51,092 bases of DNA from VFMC01 sp031400715 (GTDB lineage Bacteria > Actinomycetota > Acidimicrobiia > Acidimicrobiales > Ilumatobacteraceae): assembly GCA_031400715.1 (NCBI GenBank), contig JANNQK010000085.1:1-51092 (forward strand). Reading direction: 5' to 3'. The notes under the pieces are model-generated. The model saw nothing but the letters and a program-made list of their open reading frames with translations, had not been told where the DNA came from and ran no database searches. The position numbers and the translations under genes were made by a program. This document shows, piece after piece, positions 1 through 7,559 of the stretch. Every line of letters starts with the position of its first letter. Positions within the stretch are counted from its first letter, which is position 1.

Positions 1-1830
1 CTCAGCAGCACGAGCGCCCGCTTCCCCGTCGAGGAGGTAACCGACATGATCGACCTCGCAGCAGACGCCCGCCAGGGCGGCGTCAACATCGAGCTCGCCG
101 GCCAGGCGATCGACAACGCCCAGCAGGGCAGCATCGGATCCGAAGGCATCGGCCTGCTCGTCGCCGCGCTGGTGTTGCTGATCGCGTTCGGTTCGCTCGT
201 TGCGATGGGCCTGCCGCTGGCAACCGCGCTGTTCGGCGTCGGCATCGCCCTCGCAGGCGGGCAACTGCTCACCCTGCTGATCGACGTGCCCGACTGGGCC
301 AGCTCGGTTGCGACCATGATCGGTCTCGGCGTCGGCATCGACTACGCCCTGCTGATCGTCACCCGCTACCGCACCGAACTCGCCAACGGCGCCAACCCGA
401 CAGCCGCCGTCTCGATCGCCATGGCCACCGCAGGTCGATCCGTCGTGTTCGCCGGCATCACCGTCGTCATCTCACTGCTCGGCATGCTCACCATGAACCA
501 ACCGTTCGTGCCCGGCGTTGCGTTCTCCGCCGTGATCGCCGTGCTGGCAGTCATGTCCGCAGCCCTCACCCTGCTGCCCGCTCTGCTCGGCTTCACCGGC
601 CGCAACATCGACCGCCTGTCGCTCCCCTTCCGGCGCCCAGCGACGAGCCCCGCGACGAACACCCACAGCTTCTGGTATCGGTGGAGCCGCACCGTGCAGC
701 ACCATCCCGTCATCACCGGGCTGCTCGGTGCAGCTGCACTCGCCATCCTGATCGCGCCGATCACCGGAATGCGCCTGGGCTACCCCGATGCCGGCAACGA
801 CCCCACCGACCTCACCACACGACGGGCCTACGACCTGATGACCGACGGCTTCGGCGCCGGTTTCAACGGCACCTTCGTGCTGGTCGCCGACCAAGGCGAC
901 GCTGCCACCATGGCGACGCTGGACGACCTCCACGACACGCTCCTCACCACCCCTGGCGTCGCCGCGGTCTCACCCCCCATCGCCGGCCCCAACGCCGACG
1001 CAGCAGTGATCGCCCTCACCCCGACAGCAAGTCCGCAGGACGAAGCGACCACCGACCTGCTCGACGCGCTCCGCAACGACGTGGTCCCCGCCGCACTTGT
1101 CGGCACCGATGTCAACGTGGTGATCGGCGGCATCACCGCAGCCAACGCCGACCAGACCGAGAGCATCTCGTCCCGGCTCCCACTCTTCATCGGCGCCGTG
1201 ATCGTGCTGTCGTTCCTGCTGCTGCTCGCAGTGTTCCGCTCCGTCCTCGTGGCCCTCAAAGCAGCGATCCTGAACCTGCTGTCGATCATCGCCGCCTACG
1301 GCGTGGTCGCCTACGCCGCCCAAGGCGAATGGTTCGGCCAACTGTTCGGCATCACCACCCCGACCCCGATCCCGGCGTTCATCCCGATGATGATGTTCGC
1401 GATCCTGTTCGGGCTCTCGATGGACTACGAGGTGTTCCTCCTCTCCCGAGTCCGCGAGGAGTACCTGCGAACCGGCGACAACGCCACCGCCGTCGCCGAC
1501 GGTCTCGCCGCCACCGCCAAGGTGATCACCGCAGCCGCGCTGATCATGACCGCAGTGTTCGGAGCGTTCATCCTCGATCCACAGATCTTCCTCAAGATCA
1601 TCGGCATCGGCATGGCCGCCGCAGTCATCATCGACGCCACCATCATCCGCCTCGTCCTGGTGCCCTCGACGATGGAACTGCTCGGCGACAAGAACTGGTG
1701 GATGCCAGCCTGGCTCGACCGGATCATCCCCACCCTCGACGTCGAAGGCTCGCACGCCCACCCCGAAGCGACGATCGAACCGGCAGTCACGCCAGTCGTC
1801 GAGCCTCAGCCTGATTTCGCCAACGTCTGA
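1..1830 (+). CDS. MMPL/RND-family membrane permease, 5' end cut by window
   Basis: The reading frame is open from base 1 through the first ATG at 46, so the N-terminus lies outside the window and 609 codons plus stop are visible. It is an inner-membrane, proton-driven RND permease of the MMPL type, a family that exports lipids or hydrophobic compounds in actinobacteria. Two membrane blocks are present. The first carries GVGIDYALLIVTRYR and the second GLSMDYEVFLLSRVREEY; these are the two Asp-Tyr pairs that form the proton relay in the MmpL3 family. A roughly 150-residue periplasmic loop (FGAGFNGTFVLVADQ to VIGGITAANADQT) separates the blocks. The C-terminal tail is short and hydrophilic. A long perfect hairpin follows the stop. 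Substrate cannot be told from sequence. Confidence 0.93.
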   Translation, partial: LSSTSARFPVEEVTDMIDLAADARQGGVNIELAGQAIDNAQQGSIGSEGIGLLVAALVLLIAFGSLVAMGLPLATALFGVGIALAGGQLLTLLIDVPDWASSVATMIGLGVGIDYALLIVTRYRTELANGANPTAAVSIAMATAGRSVVFAGITVVISLLGMLTMNQPFVPGVAFSAVIAVLAVMSAALTLLPALLGFTGRNIDRLSLPFRRPATSPATNTHSFWYRWSRTVQHHPVITGLLGAAALAILIAPITGMRLGYPDAGNDPTDLTTRRAYDLMTDGFGAGFNGTFVLVADQGDAATMATLDDLHDTLLTTPGVAAVSPPIAGPNADAAVIALTPTASPQDEATTDLLDALRNDVVPAALVGTDVNVVIGGITAANADQTESISSRLPLFIGAVIVLSFLLLLAVFRSVLVALKAAILNLLSIIAAYGVVAYAAQGEWFGQLFGITTPTPIPAFIPMMMFAILFGLSMDYEVFLLSRVREEYLRTGDNATAVADGLAATAKVITAAALIMTAVFGAFILDPQIFLKIIGIGMAAAVIIDATIIRLVLVPSTMELLGDKNWWMPAWLDRIIPTLDVEGSHAHPEATIEPAVTPVVEPQPDFANV

Positions 1831-1836
1831 CCCGCC

Positions 1837-1878
1837 TGCTGACCGGTGGGGCGAAGCAATTCGCCCCACCGGTCAGCA
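1837..1878. terminator. Perfect 19-bp hairpin with GCAA tetraloop
   Basis: Bases 1837-1855 and 1860-1878 are exact reverse complements and enclose the GNRA tetraloop GCAA. The hairpin begins 7 bases after the stop of the MMPL permease and ends 37 bases before the next ATG. No T-tract follows, as is usual in actinobacterial terminators. It could act in both directions or as an mRNA-stabilising end. Confidence 0.75.
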
Positions 1879-1915
1879 CGGCCCACTTCTCACCTCTTCC
1901 ACAGGAGCTCTCGAC

Positions 1916-2497
1916 ATGAACACCACCACGACCGCCGCGGCCACCCGACCCGCCACCTTGCCGAACCGAGTGCTGCGCTGGATGCCCACCTTCCTCGGCT
2001 TCCCGGCCGGCGGCCTCGCCGCCAAACTGATCATCGGCCGCGTCGACCACCTCGGCGCGGCCGTCGCCGGCGGCGCCATCACCGGAGCGTTCATCGGCCT
2101 CGCCCAATGGCTCGGCATGCGTCGCACCGGCGTGTCGCCCGAACGGTGGATCGGCGCCACAGCTGCCGGCCTCGCCATCGGACTCGGGGCCGGCGCATCC
2201 GCCGTCGGCTACCGCACCGACCTCGCTGCCCTCGCCACCCAGGGCGCCATCAGCGGACTCGCCATCGGCATCGCCCAAGCACTGGTTCTCCACCGCCGAC
2301 TCGGCCGAATCGTGGCTGTGTGGCCCGCGATGGTCGCCATGCTGTGGGCACTCGGGTGGACCATCACCACCGCCGCCGGCGTCGATGTCGAAGCCCAGTA
2401 CACCGTGTTCGGATCCAGCGGCGCGCTCGTCGTCACCGCGCTCACATCCGTCCTGCCCATCGAGCTCGCACGCCGCCAGCAACGGGCTCCGCGATGA
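1916..2497 (+). CDS. Small glycine-rich membrane protein with internal duplication
   Basis: 193 residues with about six hydrophobic segments. The ATG is preceded by an SD-like AGGAG 8 bases upstream. The protein seems internally duplicated: GAITGAFIGLAQWLG near residue 58 and GAISGLAIGIAQALV near residue 112 align, each followed by a basic loop and a Trp-containing segment. The many small residues (Gly, Ala) at helix-spacing intervals suggest tightly packed helices. I do not recognise a family. It follows the MMPL permease on the same strand but is separated from it by a strong hairpin, so it may be transcribed separately or at reduced level. A regulatory or accessory membrane protein is possible; no function is claimed. 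Confidence 0.7.
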   Translation: MNTTTTAAATRPATLPNRVLRWMPTFLGFPAGGLAAKLIIGRVDHLGAAVAGGAITGAFIGLAQWLGMRRTGVSPERWIGATAAGLAIGLGAGASAVGYRTDLAALATQGAISGLAIGIAQALVLHRRLGRIVAVWPAMVAMLWALGWTITTAAGVDVEAQYTVFGSSGALVVTALTSVLPIELARRQQRAPR

Positions 2498-2617
2498 ACC
2501 GCCAGGTGATGCGCGGAACCGGCCAGACCGGCACCCCTCGAGGAGCCCCCATGTCGATGCCCAGCGGTTGGACCGCGTCGCCGGGCGACCGACCGGTGAA
2601 CCGTTCGCCGGCCGTCG

Positions 2618-2665
2618 TAGTGTGACGGCGTGCGTGTGGCGACCTTCTGCGGAAGCCTCGCACCG
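2618..2665 (+). pseudogene. Possible orphan leaderless start of an FMN-reductase-like gene
   Basis: TAGTGT at 2618-2623 lies 6 bases before a GTG at 2630, the same geometry as other predicted leaderless genes in this window. The first codons read V-R-V-A-T-F-C-G-S-L, which resembles the N-terminus of NAD(P)H-dependent FMN reductases. The similarity stops after about ten codons, and the frame then runs antisense into the MttB-like gene. It may be a truncated remnant, or chance. Confidence 0.2.
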
Positions 2666-2699
2666 GTCGCCCCGCGCACCCTGCCCGAGTGCGCCGGCG

Positions 2700-4265
2700 T
2701 CAGTCGGTCGGTGGCCGCATCTTGGCGCGATCGAAGCGGATGGGCAGTTCGGCGCGGATCGCGGCGTCGACCTCGTCGGAGACGTGGCTCGGGAAGTGCG
2801 ACCCGAGCACCTCGGCGACCTTCTCGGTCGCGCGACGCACGAGCGACGGGCGACCCACCTCGTTCCACTCCTTCGGACTCAGACGATCACCGATGGCCGG
2901 ATAGATGTACTCCGTCTGCATCAACTCCAGTGTCTGTGGCGAACCGAGGTAGTGACCGGGCCCATCGACCACGGCAGCGCGGATGGTGTCGATCGACATC
3001 GCCTCATCGCTCACGTCGATGCCCTTGATCGTGCGCTGCACCGCTCCGACGACGTCGTTGTCGAGCACCACGCCTTCGAGCGAGAAGCCGAGCAGGCTGC
3101 CGTGCATGCCGGCGGCTTCGTAGATCAGGTTGGCGCCGGCGTTGCCCACGAGTGCGTGGTTGTAACCCTTCTCGGCCCCTGACTGGAAGTCGGGCACCTT
3201 CGAGTCGCTGATGCCCGACGATGTGCCGCCGGTGAGATCGTAGAAGTGAGCCATCTGCCCGCACGCGGCCGAGAGCAACGCTTGCTCGGGGCTGCCGCCG
3301 GACATCGCCCCCGACCGCAGGTCGCTGACGAAGGGCCACAGCCCGAAGATCGCCGGAGCGCCGGGCTTGATCGCGTTGACGTAGACGAGGCCGGCCAGCA
3401 CCTCGGCCACCTCTTGCACCAGTGCGCCGGCGAGCGCCGCCGGCGCCGTGGCACCGGCCTGGCCGGCCGACAGCAACAGCACCGGCATGCCGCCGCGCAC
3501 CGCCACCTCGAGACAGCGACAGGCGTCTTGAGCGAACTTGAGCGGCGGCACGACGAAGCAGTTCGACTGACTGACGAACGGGCGCTCGCGCCACTGCTTC
3601 TCGCCGCCGGCCATGGCGTGGAACATCTGCAGCGACGCTTCGAGGTGATCCGGATGAACCCACGACGTCCCGACGTGCTTGGTGGTGCCCATCACGCTCA
3701 GATACGCGGTGTTGATGTCCATCTCGGCCGGATCGGGCAGGTCGCGAGGAACCACCGACCGCTGGTAGAAGTGGATGTGCTCCATCGTGTCGACCAGACG
3801 GGCGATGTCGTAGGCGTCCTGCGACGTGGATTCGCGGTACTCACCCGTCTCGGCATTGACGATGTACACCGCAGCCCCCGCCGTACCGAAGTACACCCGC
3901 TTTCCCCACGGCTCCATGTCGTGACGCGGATCCTGGCCGTGGAGCACGAAGTTTCGTCCGGCGATGGCGAGGGTGTCTTCCACCAGTGCACGGGGAAAGC
4001 GCAACCGACCGCGTTCGTCGACCGTGCAGCCCAGCGGTTCGAGCAGTTCGAGACACGACGGGATCGCATCGGCGAGGCCGATCTGTTCGAGCACGTCGAG
4101 CGCCGCCAGATGGACCTTCTGCACCTCGGCGTCGGTGAGCGCGTGGTACCGACCGGAGGTCATGCCCGGATTGACCGGCCGAATGTCGTCGGCGAGTGGT
4201 GCGGCGCGCAGCGCACGCCGTGCCTCGCGACCGCCGCGGCGGCCGGCATTTCTGGTGTCGTTCAT
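2700..4265 (-). CDS. MttB-like (trimethylamine/betaine methyltransferase superfamily) protein, no pyrrolysine
   Basis: 521 residues from the ATG at 4265, chosen because GGGGGA lies 8 bases upstream; an in-frame ATG at 4313 lacks this. The protein resembles MttB-superfamily methyltransferases over nearly its full length (MTSGRYHALTDAEVQKVH near the N-terminus and a glycine-rich barrel end with GHYLGSPQTLELMQTEY). There is no in-frame amber codon, so pyrrolysine is absent. Non-pyrrolysine members are known to demethylate quaternary amines such as glycine betaine, proline betaine and carnitine, passing the methyl group to a corrinoid protein. No corrinoid protein or reactivase is encoded in this window. 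It is the last gene of an operon with an XRE-cupin regulator and a DMGDH-like oxidoreductase, so a methylated amine is the likely substrate. Confidence 0.9.
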   Translation of the reverse strand: MNDTRNAGRRGGREARRALRAAPLADDIRPVNPGMTSGRYHALTDAEVQKVHLAALDVLEQIGLADAIPSCLELLEPLGCTVDERGRLRFPRALVEDTLAIAGRNFVLHGQDPRHDMEPWGKRVYFGTAGAAVYIVNAETGEYRESTSQDAYDIARLVDTMEHIHFYQRSVVPRDLPDPAEMDINTAYLSVMGTTKHVGTSWVHPDHLEASLQMFHAMAGGEKQWRERPFVSQSNCFVVPPLKFAQDACRCLEVAVRGGMPVLLLSAGQAGATAPAALAGALVQEVAEVLAGLVYVNAIKPGAPAIFGLWPFVSDLRSGAMSGGSPEQALLSAACGQMAHFYDLTGGTSSGISDSKVPDFQSGAEKGYNHALVGNAGANLIYEAAGMHGSLLGFSLEGVVLDNDVVGAVQRTIKGIDVSDEAMSIDTIRAAVVDGPGHYLGSPQTLELMQTEYIYPAIGDRLSPKEWNEVGRPSLVRRATEKVAEVLGSHFPSHVSDEVDAAIRAELPIRFDRAKMRPPTD

Positions 4266-4308
4266 CGATTCGTTCCCCCAAGGTGACGTTCTCGTCGTTG
4301 ACTCGCTG

Positions 4309-4352
4309 TGCATTGGACTTTCCGTGCATTGGACTTTCCGTGCTTTGGACTA
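4309..4352. repeat. 16-bp direct repeats between regulator stop and MttB-like start
   Basis: Two exact 16-base units (4309-4324 and 4325-4340, TGCATTGGACTTTCCG) are followed by a 12-base partial unit with one mismatch that runs into the stop codon of the upstream regulator. The array lies 44-87 bases upstream of the MttB-like start. It could be an iterated operator, or a slippage product with no role. Confidence 0.85.
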
Positions 4353-4985
4353 GTAGTGCGGTGGTGTGATGACCCACAGCACCTTCACGGGCGTGGTGCC
4401 CCGGTTGGCGCAGCGATGCTGCTCAGTGCTGGGAAAGGCGAAGCTGTCGCCCACGGCCAGCTCGAAATGACGGTCCCCCACCCACAGCTGCATCGTGCCC
4501 TGCATCACGAGCCCGGCCTCTGCCCCGTCGTGGCTGTAGAGCTCGCTGTCGGCGCCGGCATCGATCGTGGAGATCAGCAGCTCGAGCGGGCCGGCCAGGT
4601 TCGGCGAGAGCAACTCCTCGGTGATGCCGAGCCCGGTGAAGGTGAGGTTGCGGCGGTTCGACGCACGCACGATCACATCGCGTTCGTCGGCCGGGCCCTG
4701 CACCCCCGTGCGGAAGAACCAGTTCATGTGCACACCGAGCTCGTCGGCAATGCGCTTCAGCACGGCGATCGGCAGGCGCGAGACATCGCGTTCGATCTGG
4801 CTGAGGTAGCTGACCGAGATGCCCACACCGGCTGCGACGTCGGCCAGCGTGCGACCCTGCGCCTTGCGCAGCTCGCGAACTCGCCCACCGATGAACGCCT
4901 GCTCGTCGTAGGAGTCGGCGGCGTAGGCGTCGCCACCACCGCCCGTGGTCGCTTCTCGTGATGCGCTGACCGCTCGGATCGCCAT
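4350..4985 (-). CDS. XRE-family regulator with C-terminal cupin
   Basis: 211 residues. The N-terminal part (about residues 33-88) is an XRE-type helix-turn-helix: GRVRELRKAQGRTLADVA, VSVSYLSQIERDVSRLP-type recognition region and LKRIADELGV. The C-terminal part (about 130-208) is a cupin barrel with ELYSHDGAEAGLVMQGTM and FAFPSTEQHRCAN, a ligand-sensing domain. This architecture is shared with PuuR/SinR-like regulators of amine and amino-acid catabolism. The gene lies 18 bases after the stop of the DMGDH-like gene and 84 bases before the MttB-like gene on the same strand. No clear SD precedes the ATG, so coupling to the upstream gene is likely. It is the obvious candidate regulator of this locus, perhaps acting at the palindrome in the divergent promoter region near 7.5 kb. 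Confidence 0.9.
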   Translation of the reverse strand: MAIRAVSASREATTGGGGDAYAADSYDEQAFIGGRVRELRKAQGRTLADVAAGVGISVSYLSQIERDVSRLPIAVLKRIADELGVHMNWFFRTGVQGPADERDVIVRASNRRNLTFTGLGITEELLSPNLAGPLELLISTIDAGADSELYSHDGAEAGLVMQGTMQLWVGDRHFELAVGDSFAFPSTEQHRCANRGTTPVKVLWVITPPHY

Positions 4986-5003
4986 GGCCCGATGTTGGCA
5001 TGC

Positions 5004-7463
5004 TCAGGCCTTGACCCGGGCGCTGGTGGGGTCGTACCACGGAGCGAGCGACACCTCGGCGGCGAATCGCTCTCCCGCCACCTCGATCTCGTAGCTGCCG
5101 GCGAGCACGTGGTCGCGAGTCGCCTCGCCATCGGGGTTCGCGACGTACGACATGCCGATCGACCGGCCGACGGTGTGCCCGAACATGCCCGACGTGATCC
5201 GCCCGACGAGGACGCCATCCCGGAACACGGGTTCGTTGTGGTAGAGCAACGGCTGCGGGTCGACGAGACGGAACTGGGCCAGCCGCTGGTGCAGACCGTG
5301 CTCACGCTGGTCGAGCAGCGCCTCACGGCCGATGAAGCCGCCCGGCTTGTCCCACGCCACGCAGAACCCCAGGCCGGCCTCGAGCGGGGACTCGTCGGGC
5401 GAGATGTCGTGTCCCCAGTGGCGGTAGCCCTTCTCCATCCGCAACGAGTTCAGAGCGTGATACCCGGCATGACGCAACCCGAACGCAGCGCCCGCAGCCA
5501 CGAGCGAGTCGTACACGCCCTGGGCGAACTCGGTGGGGATGTACAGCTCCCATCCGAGCTCGCCGACGAAGGTGACCCGGCTGGCGCGCACCCTGGCGTA
5601 GCCGAGGTCGATGATCTGCGACGTGCCGAACCCGAACGCATCGTTCGACAGGTCGGCCGGCGTGAGCGTGGACAGCAACTCGCGCGACCGGGGCCCCATC
5701 ACGCTCAGCACGGCGTGCGCCGACGTGATGTCGGTGACGATCGCGCGGGCATCGGTCGGGACGTGCTGGGTGAGCCACGCCAGATCGCGGACCTGGGTGG
5801 CAGCAGCCGTGACGACGAGGTATCGATCGGCTGCCTCGCGGGTGACGGTGAGGTCGGCCTCGATGCCGCCGCGATCGTTGAGCCACTGCGTGTACACGAG
5901 CTTGCCGACGGCCACGTCGACGTCGTTGGCGCAGATGCGATTCAGCACGGCGCAGGAATCAGGGCCTTGCACGAGGTACTTGCCGAACGACGACTGGTCG
6001 AACACGGCCACGCCCTCGCGCACCGCCGCATGCTCGGCGGCAGAGTGCTCGAACCAGTTCTGGCGACCGTACGAGTACTCGTACACCGGGTCGACACCGG
6101 GAGGTGCGAACCAGTTGGCACGCTCCCAACCCGACGTCTCACCGAAGCATGCACCGGCGGCGGTCAGACGATCGTGCAGCGTGCTGGTGCGCACACCGCG
6201 GGCCGTCTCCGGCTGACGGAACGGCCAGTGCATCGCGTACAACAGCCCGAGCGACTCGACCGTGCGGTCGTGGAGGTAGCGCCGGTTGCGCTGGAAGGGC
6301 ATCACCCGTCGGGCGTCGACGTCCCACAGGTCCATCGGCGGATGGCCGTCGATGATCCAGTCGGCGAGCACCTTGCCGGCGCCGCCCGAGCTCTGGATGC
6401 CGATCGAGTTGAAGCCGCACGCGAGATACAGCCCGGCGACCTCGGGGGTCTCACCCAGCAGGTAGCGGTCGTCGGGCGTGAACGCCTCGGGACCGTTGAA
6501 GAACAGGCGGATACCGGTCTCGGCCAGCAACGGCATGCGCTTGGTGGCCGCCTCGACCAACGGCGCGATGTGTTCGAAGTCCTCCGGCAGCGAGTCGAAG
6601 CAGAACTCGTCGGGGATGCCGCGCATGCCCCACGGCTTGGCGACCGGCTCGAACCAGCCGACGAGCAACTTGCCGGCGTCCTCCTTGAAGTACCCGCAGC
6701 CGTCCTGGTCGCGCAGCACCGGCATGGTGGGAGAGATGCCCTCGACCGCCTCGGTCACGATGTAGAAGTGCTCGGCCGCGTGCAGCGGCACCGTCACAGC
6801 GATCGCGTCGCCGAGGTCGCGGGCCCACATGCCCGCCGCGTTCACCACGGCATCGGCGCGGATCTGACCCACCTGACCATCGATGGTGTACTCCACGCCC
6901 ACGGCACGGCCGTTCTCGACCACGATGCGATCGACGCGCGCGTGCTCGACGATGCGCACGCCCTTGCTGCGCGCTCCCTTGACCAGCGCCATGGTGGTGT
7001 CGATCGGATTGGTCACGCCGTCGCCCGGCAGGTGCACCGCGCCCACCACGTCGTCGACGTTGGCGAGCGGCAGCATCTCCTTCACGTCGCCCGGCGTGAT
7101 GATGTTGACCGGCAGGCCGAAGCAACGAGCCATCGACGCACCACGCTTGAGCTCTTCGAAGCGCTCGAGGTTCGTCGCGACCGCCACCGACCCTCGCTGC
7201 TGGAATCCGGTCGCCTGGCCGGTCTGTTCCTCGAGCGTGGCGAACAGGTTGGTGGTGTACTGCGCCAGCCGGGTGAGGTTGAGCGTCGCCCGCAGCTGCC
7301 CCACCAGGCCTGCCGCATGCCATGTGGTGCCGCAGGTGAGTTGCTTGCGCTCGAGCAGCACGACGTCGGTCACGCCGCGCTCGGCGAGGTGATACGCCAC
7401 GCTGGCGCCGACGATGCCGCCGCCGACGATGACGACTCGTGCGTTGCTGGGCAGATCGGCCAT
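5004..7463 (-). CDS. Dimethylglycine/sarcosine dehydrogenase-like flavoprotein (copy A)
   Basis: 819 residues. The ATG at 7463 is supported by GGAG 7 bases upstream; longer readings into the divergent promoter are spurious. Domains in order: FAD-dependent oxidase domain with the Rossmann motif VVIVGGGIVGASVAYHLAE at residues 10-28; the sequence TTWHAAG, whose His49 corresponds to the residue that binds FAD covalently in mitochondrial DMGDH; a middle FAO-type domain; then GcvT-type tetrahydrofolate-binding domains (SVMGPRSRELLS, FVGELGWELYIPTE, LRMEKGYRHWGHDI). The family oxidatively demethylates N-methyl glycines and passes the one-carbon unit to tetrahydrofolate. It heads an operon with the regulator and the MttB-like gene, and it faces a paralogue across a 96-bp divergent promoter region. 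Confidence 0.93.
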   Translation of the reverse strand: MADLPSNARVVIVGGGIVGASVAYHLAERGVTDVVLLERKQLTCGTTWHAAGLVGQLRATLNLTRLAQYTTNLFATLEEQTGQATGFQQRGSVAVATNLERFEELKRGASMARCFGLPVNIITPGDVKEMLPLANVDDVVGAVHLPGDGVTNPIDTTMALVKGARSKGVRIVEHARVDRIVVENGRAVGVEYTIDGQVGQIRADAVVNAAGMWARDLGDAIAVTVPLHAAEHFYIVTEAVEGISPTMPVLRDQDGCGYFKEDAGKLLVGWFEPVAKPWGMRGIPDEFCFDSLPEDFEHIAPLVEAATKRMPLLAETGIRLFFNGPEAFTPDDRYLLGETPEVAGLYLACGFNSIGIQSSGGAGKVLADWIIDGHPPMDLWDVDARRVMPFQRNRRYLHDRTVESLGLLYAMHWPFRQPETARGVRTSTLHDRLTAAGACFGETSGWERANWFAPPGVDPVYEYSYGRQNWFEHSAAEHAAVREGVAVFDQSSFGKYLVQGPDSCAVLNRICANDVDVAVGKLVYTQWLNDRGGIEADLTVTREAADRYLVVTAAATQVRDLAWLTQHVPTDARAIVTDITSAHAVLSVMGPRSRELLSTLTPADLSNDAFGFGTSQIIDLGYARVRASRVTFVGELGWELYIPTEFAQGVYDSLVAAGAAFGLRHAGYHALNSLRMEKGYRHWGHDISPDESPLEAGLGFCVAWDKPGGFIGREALLDQREHGLHQRLAQFRLVDPQPLLYHNEPVFRDGVLVGRITSGMFGHTVGRSIGMSYVANPDGEATRDHVLAGSYEIEVAGERFAAEVSLAPWYDPTSARVKA

Positions 7464-7480
7464 GTGCACTCCAGAAAGGT

Positions 7481-7499
7481 GCTCCGCTCGGGGCGGAGC
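7481..7499. promoter_or_regulatory. 7-bp inverted repeat in divergent promoter region
   Basis: GCTCCGC and GCGGAGC flank a 5-base spacer 18-36 bases upstream of the copy A start. It could be a hairpin in that transcript's leader or an operator half of the region; the sequence alone does not decide. Confidence 0.4.
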
Positions 7500-7500
7500 C

Positions 7501-7530
7501 GCTGTGAAATTCTGCGTATTATTGCACAGC
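7501..7530. promoter_or_regulatory. Candidate operator palindrome and AT-rich promoter between the two DMGDH-like genes
   Basis: GCTGTGAAAT (7501-7510) and ATTGCACAGC (7521-7530) are inverted copies matching at 9 of 10 positions, centred on a 10-base spacer that holds TATT-rich DNA. It is the only AT-rich stretch in the 96 bases between the divergent starts. Dyad size and location suit a dimeric or tetrameric HTH repressor such as the XRE-cupin protein of the operon. Confidence 0.55.
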
Positions 7531-7559
7531 GCTTGGGCACACACGATCGAGGGGACCAC

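Noticed and set aside
970..1869. Long minus-strand frame inside the MMPL gene
   Set aside because: It encodes Asp/Gly/His-rich low-complexity sequence, the typical antisense shadow of GC-rich coding DNA.
2700..4265. Pyrrolysine codon in the MttB-like gene
   Set aside because: There is no in-frame TAG anywhere in the gene, so it belongs to the non-pyrrolysine branch.
4992..7559. Plus-strand frame open from 4992 into copy B DMGDH
   Set aside because: It is antisense to copy A; the real start with an SD is at 7560. GC-rich codon bias keeps the antisense frame free of stops.
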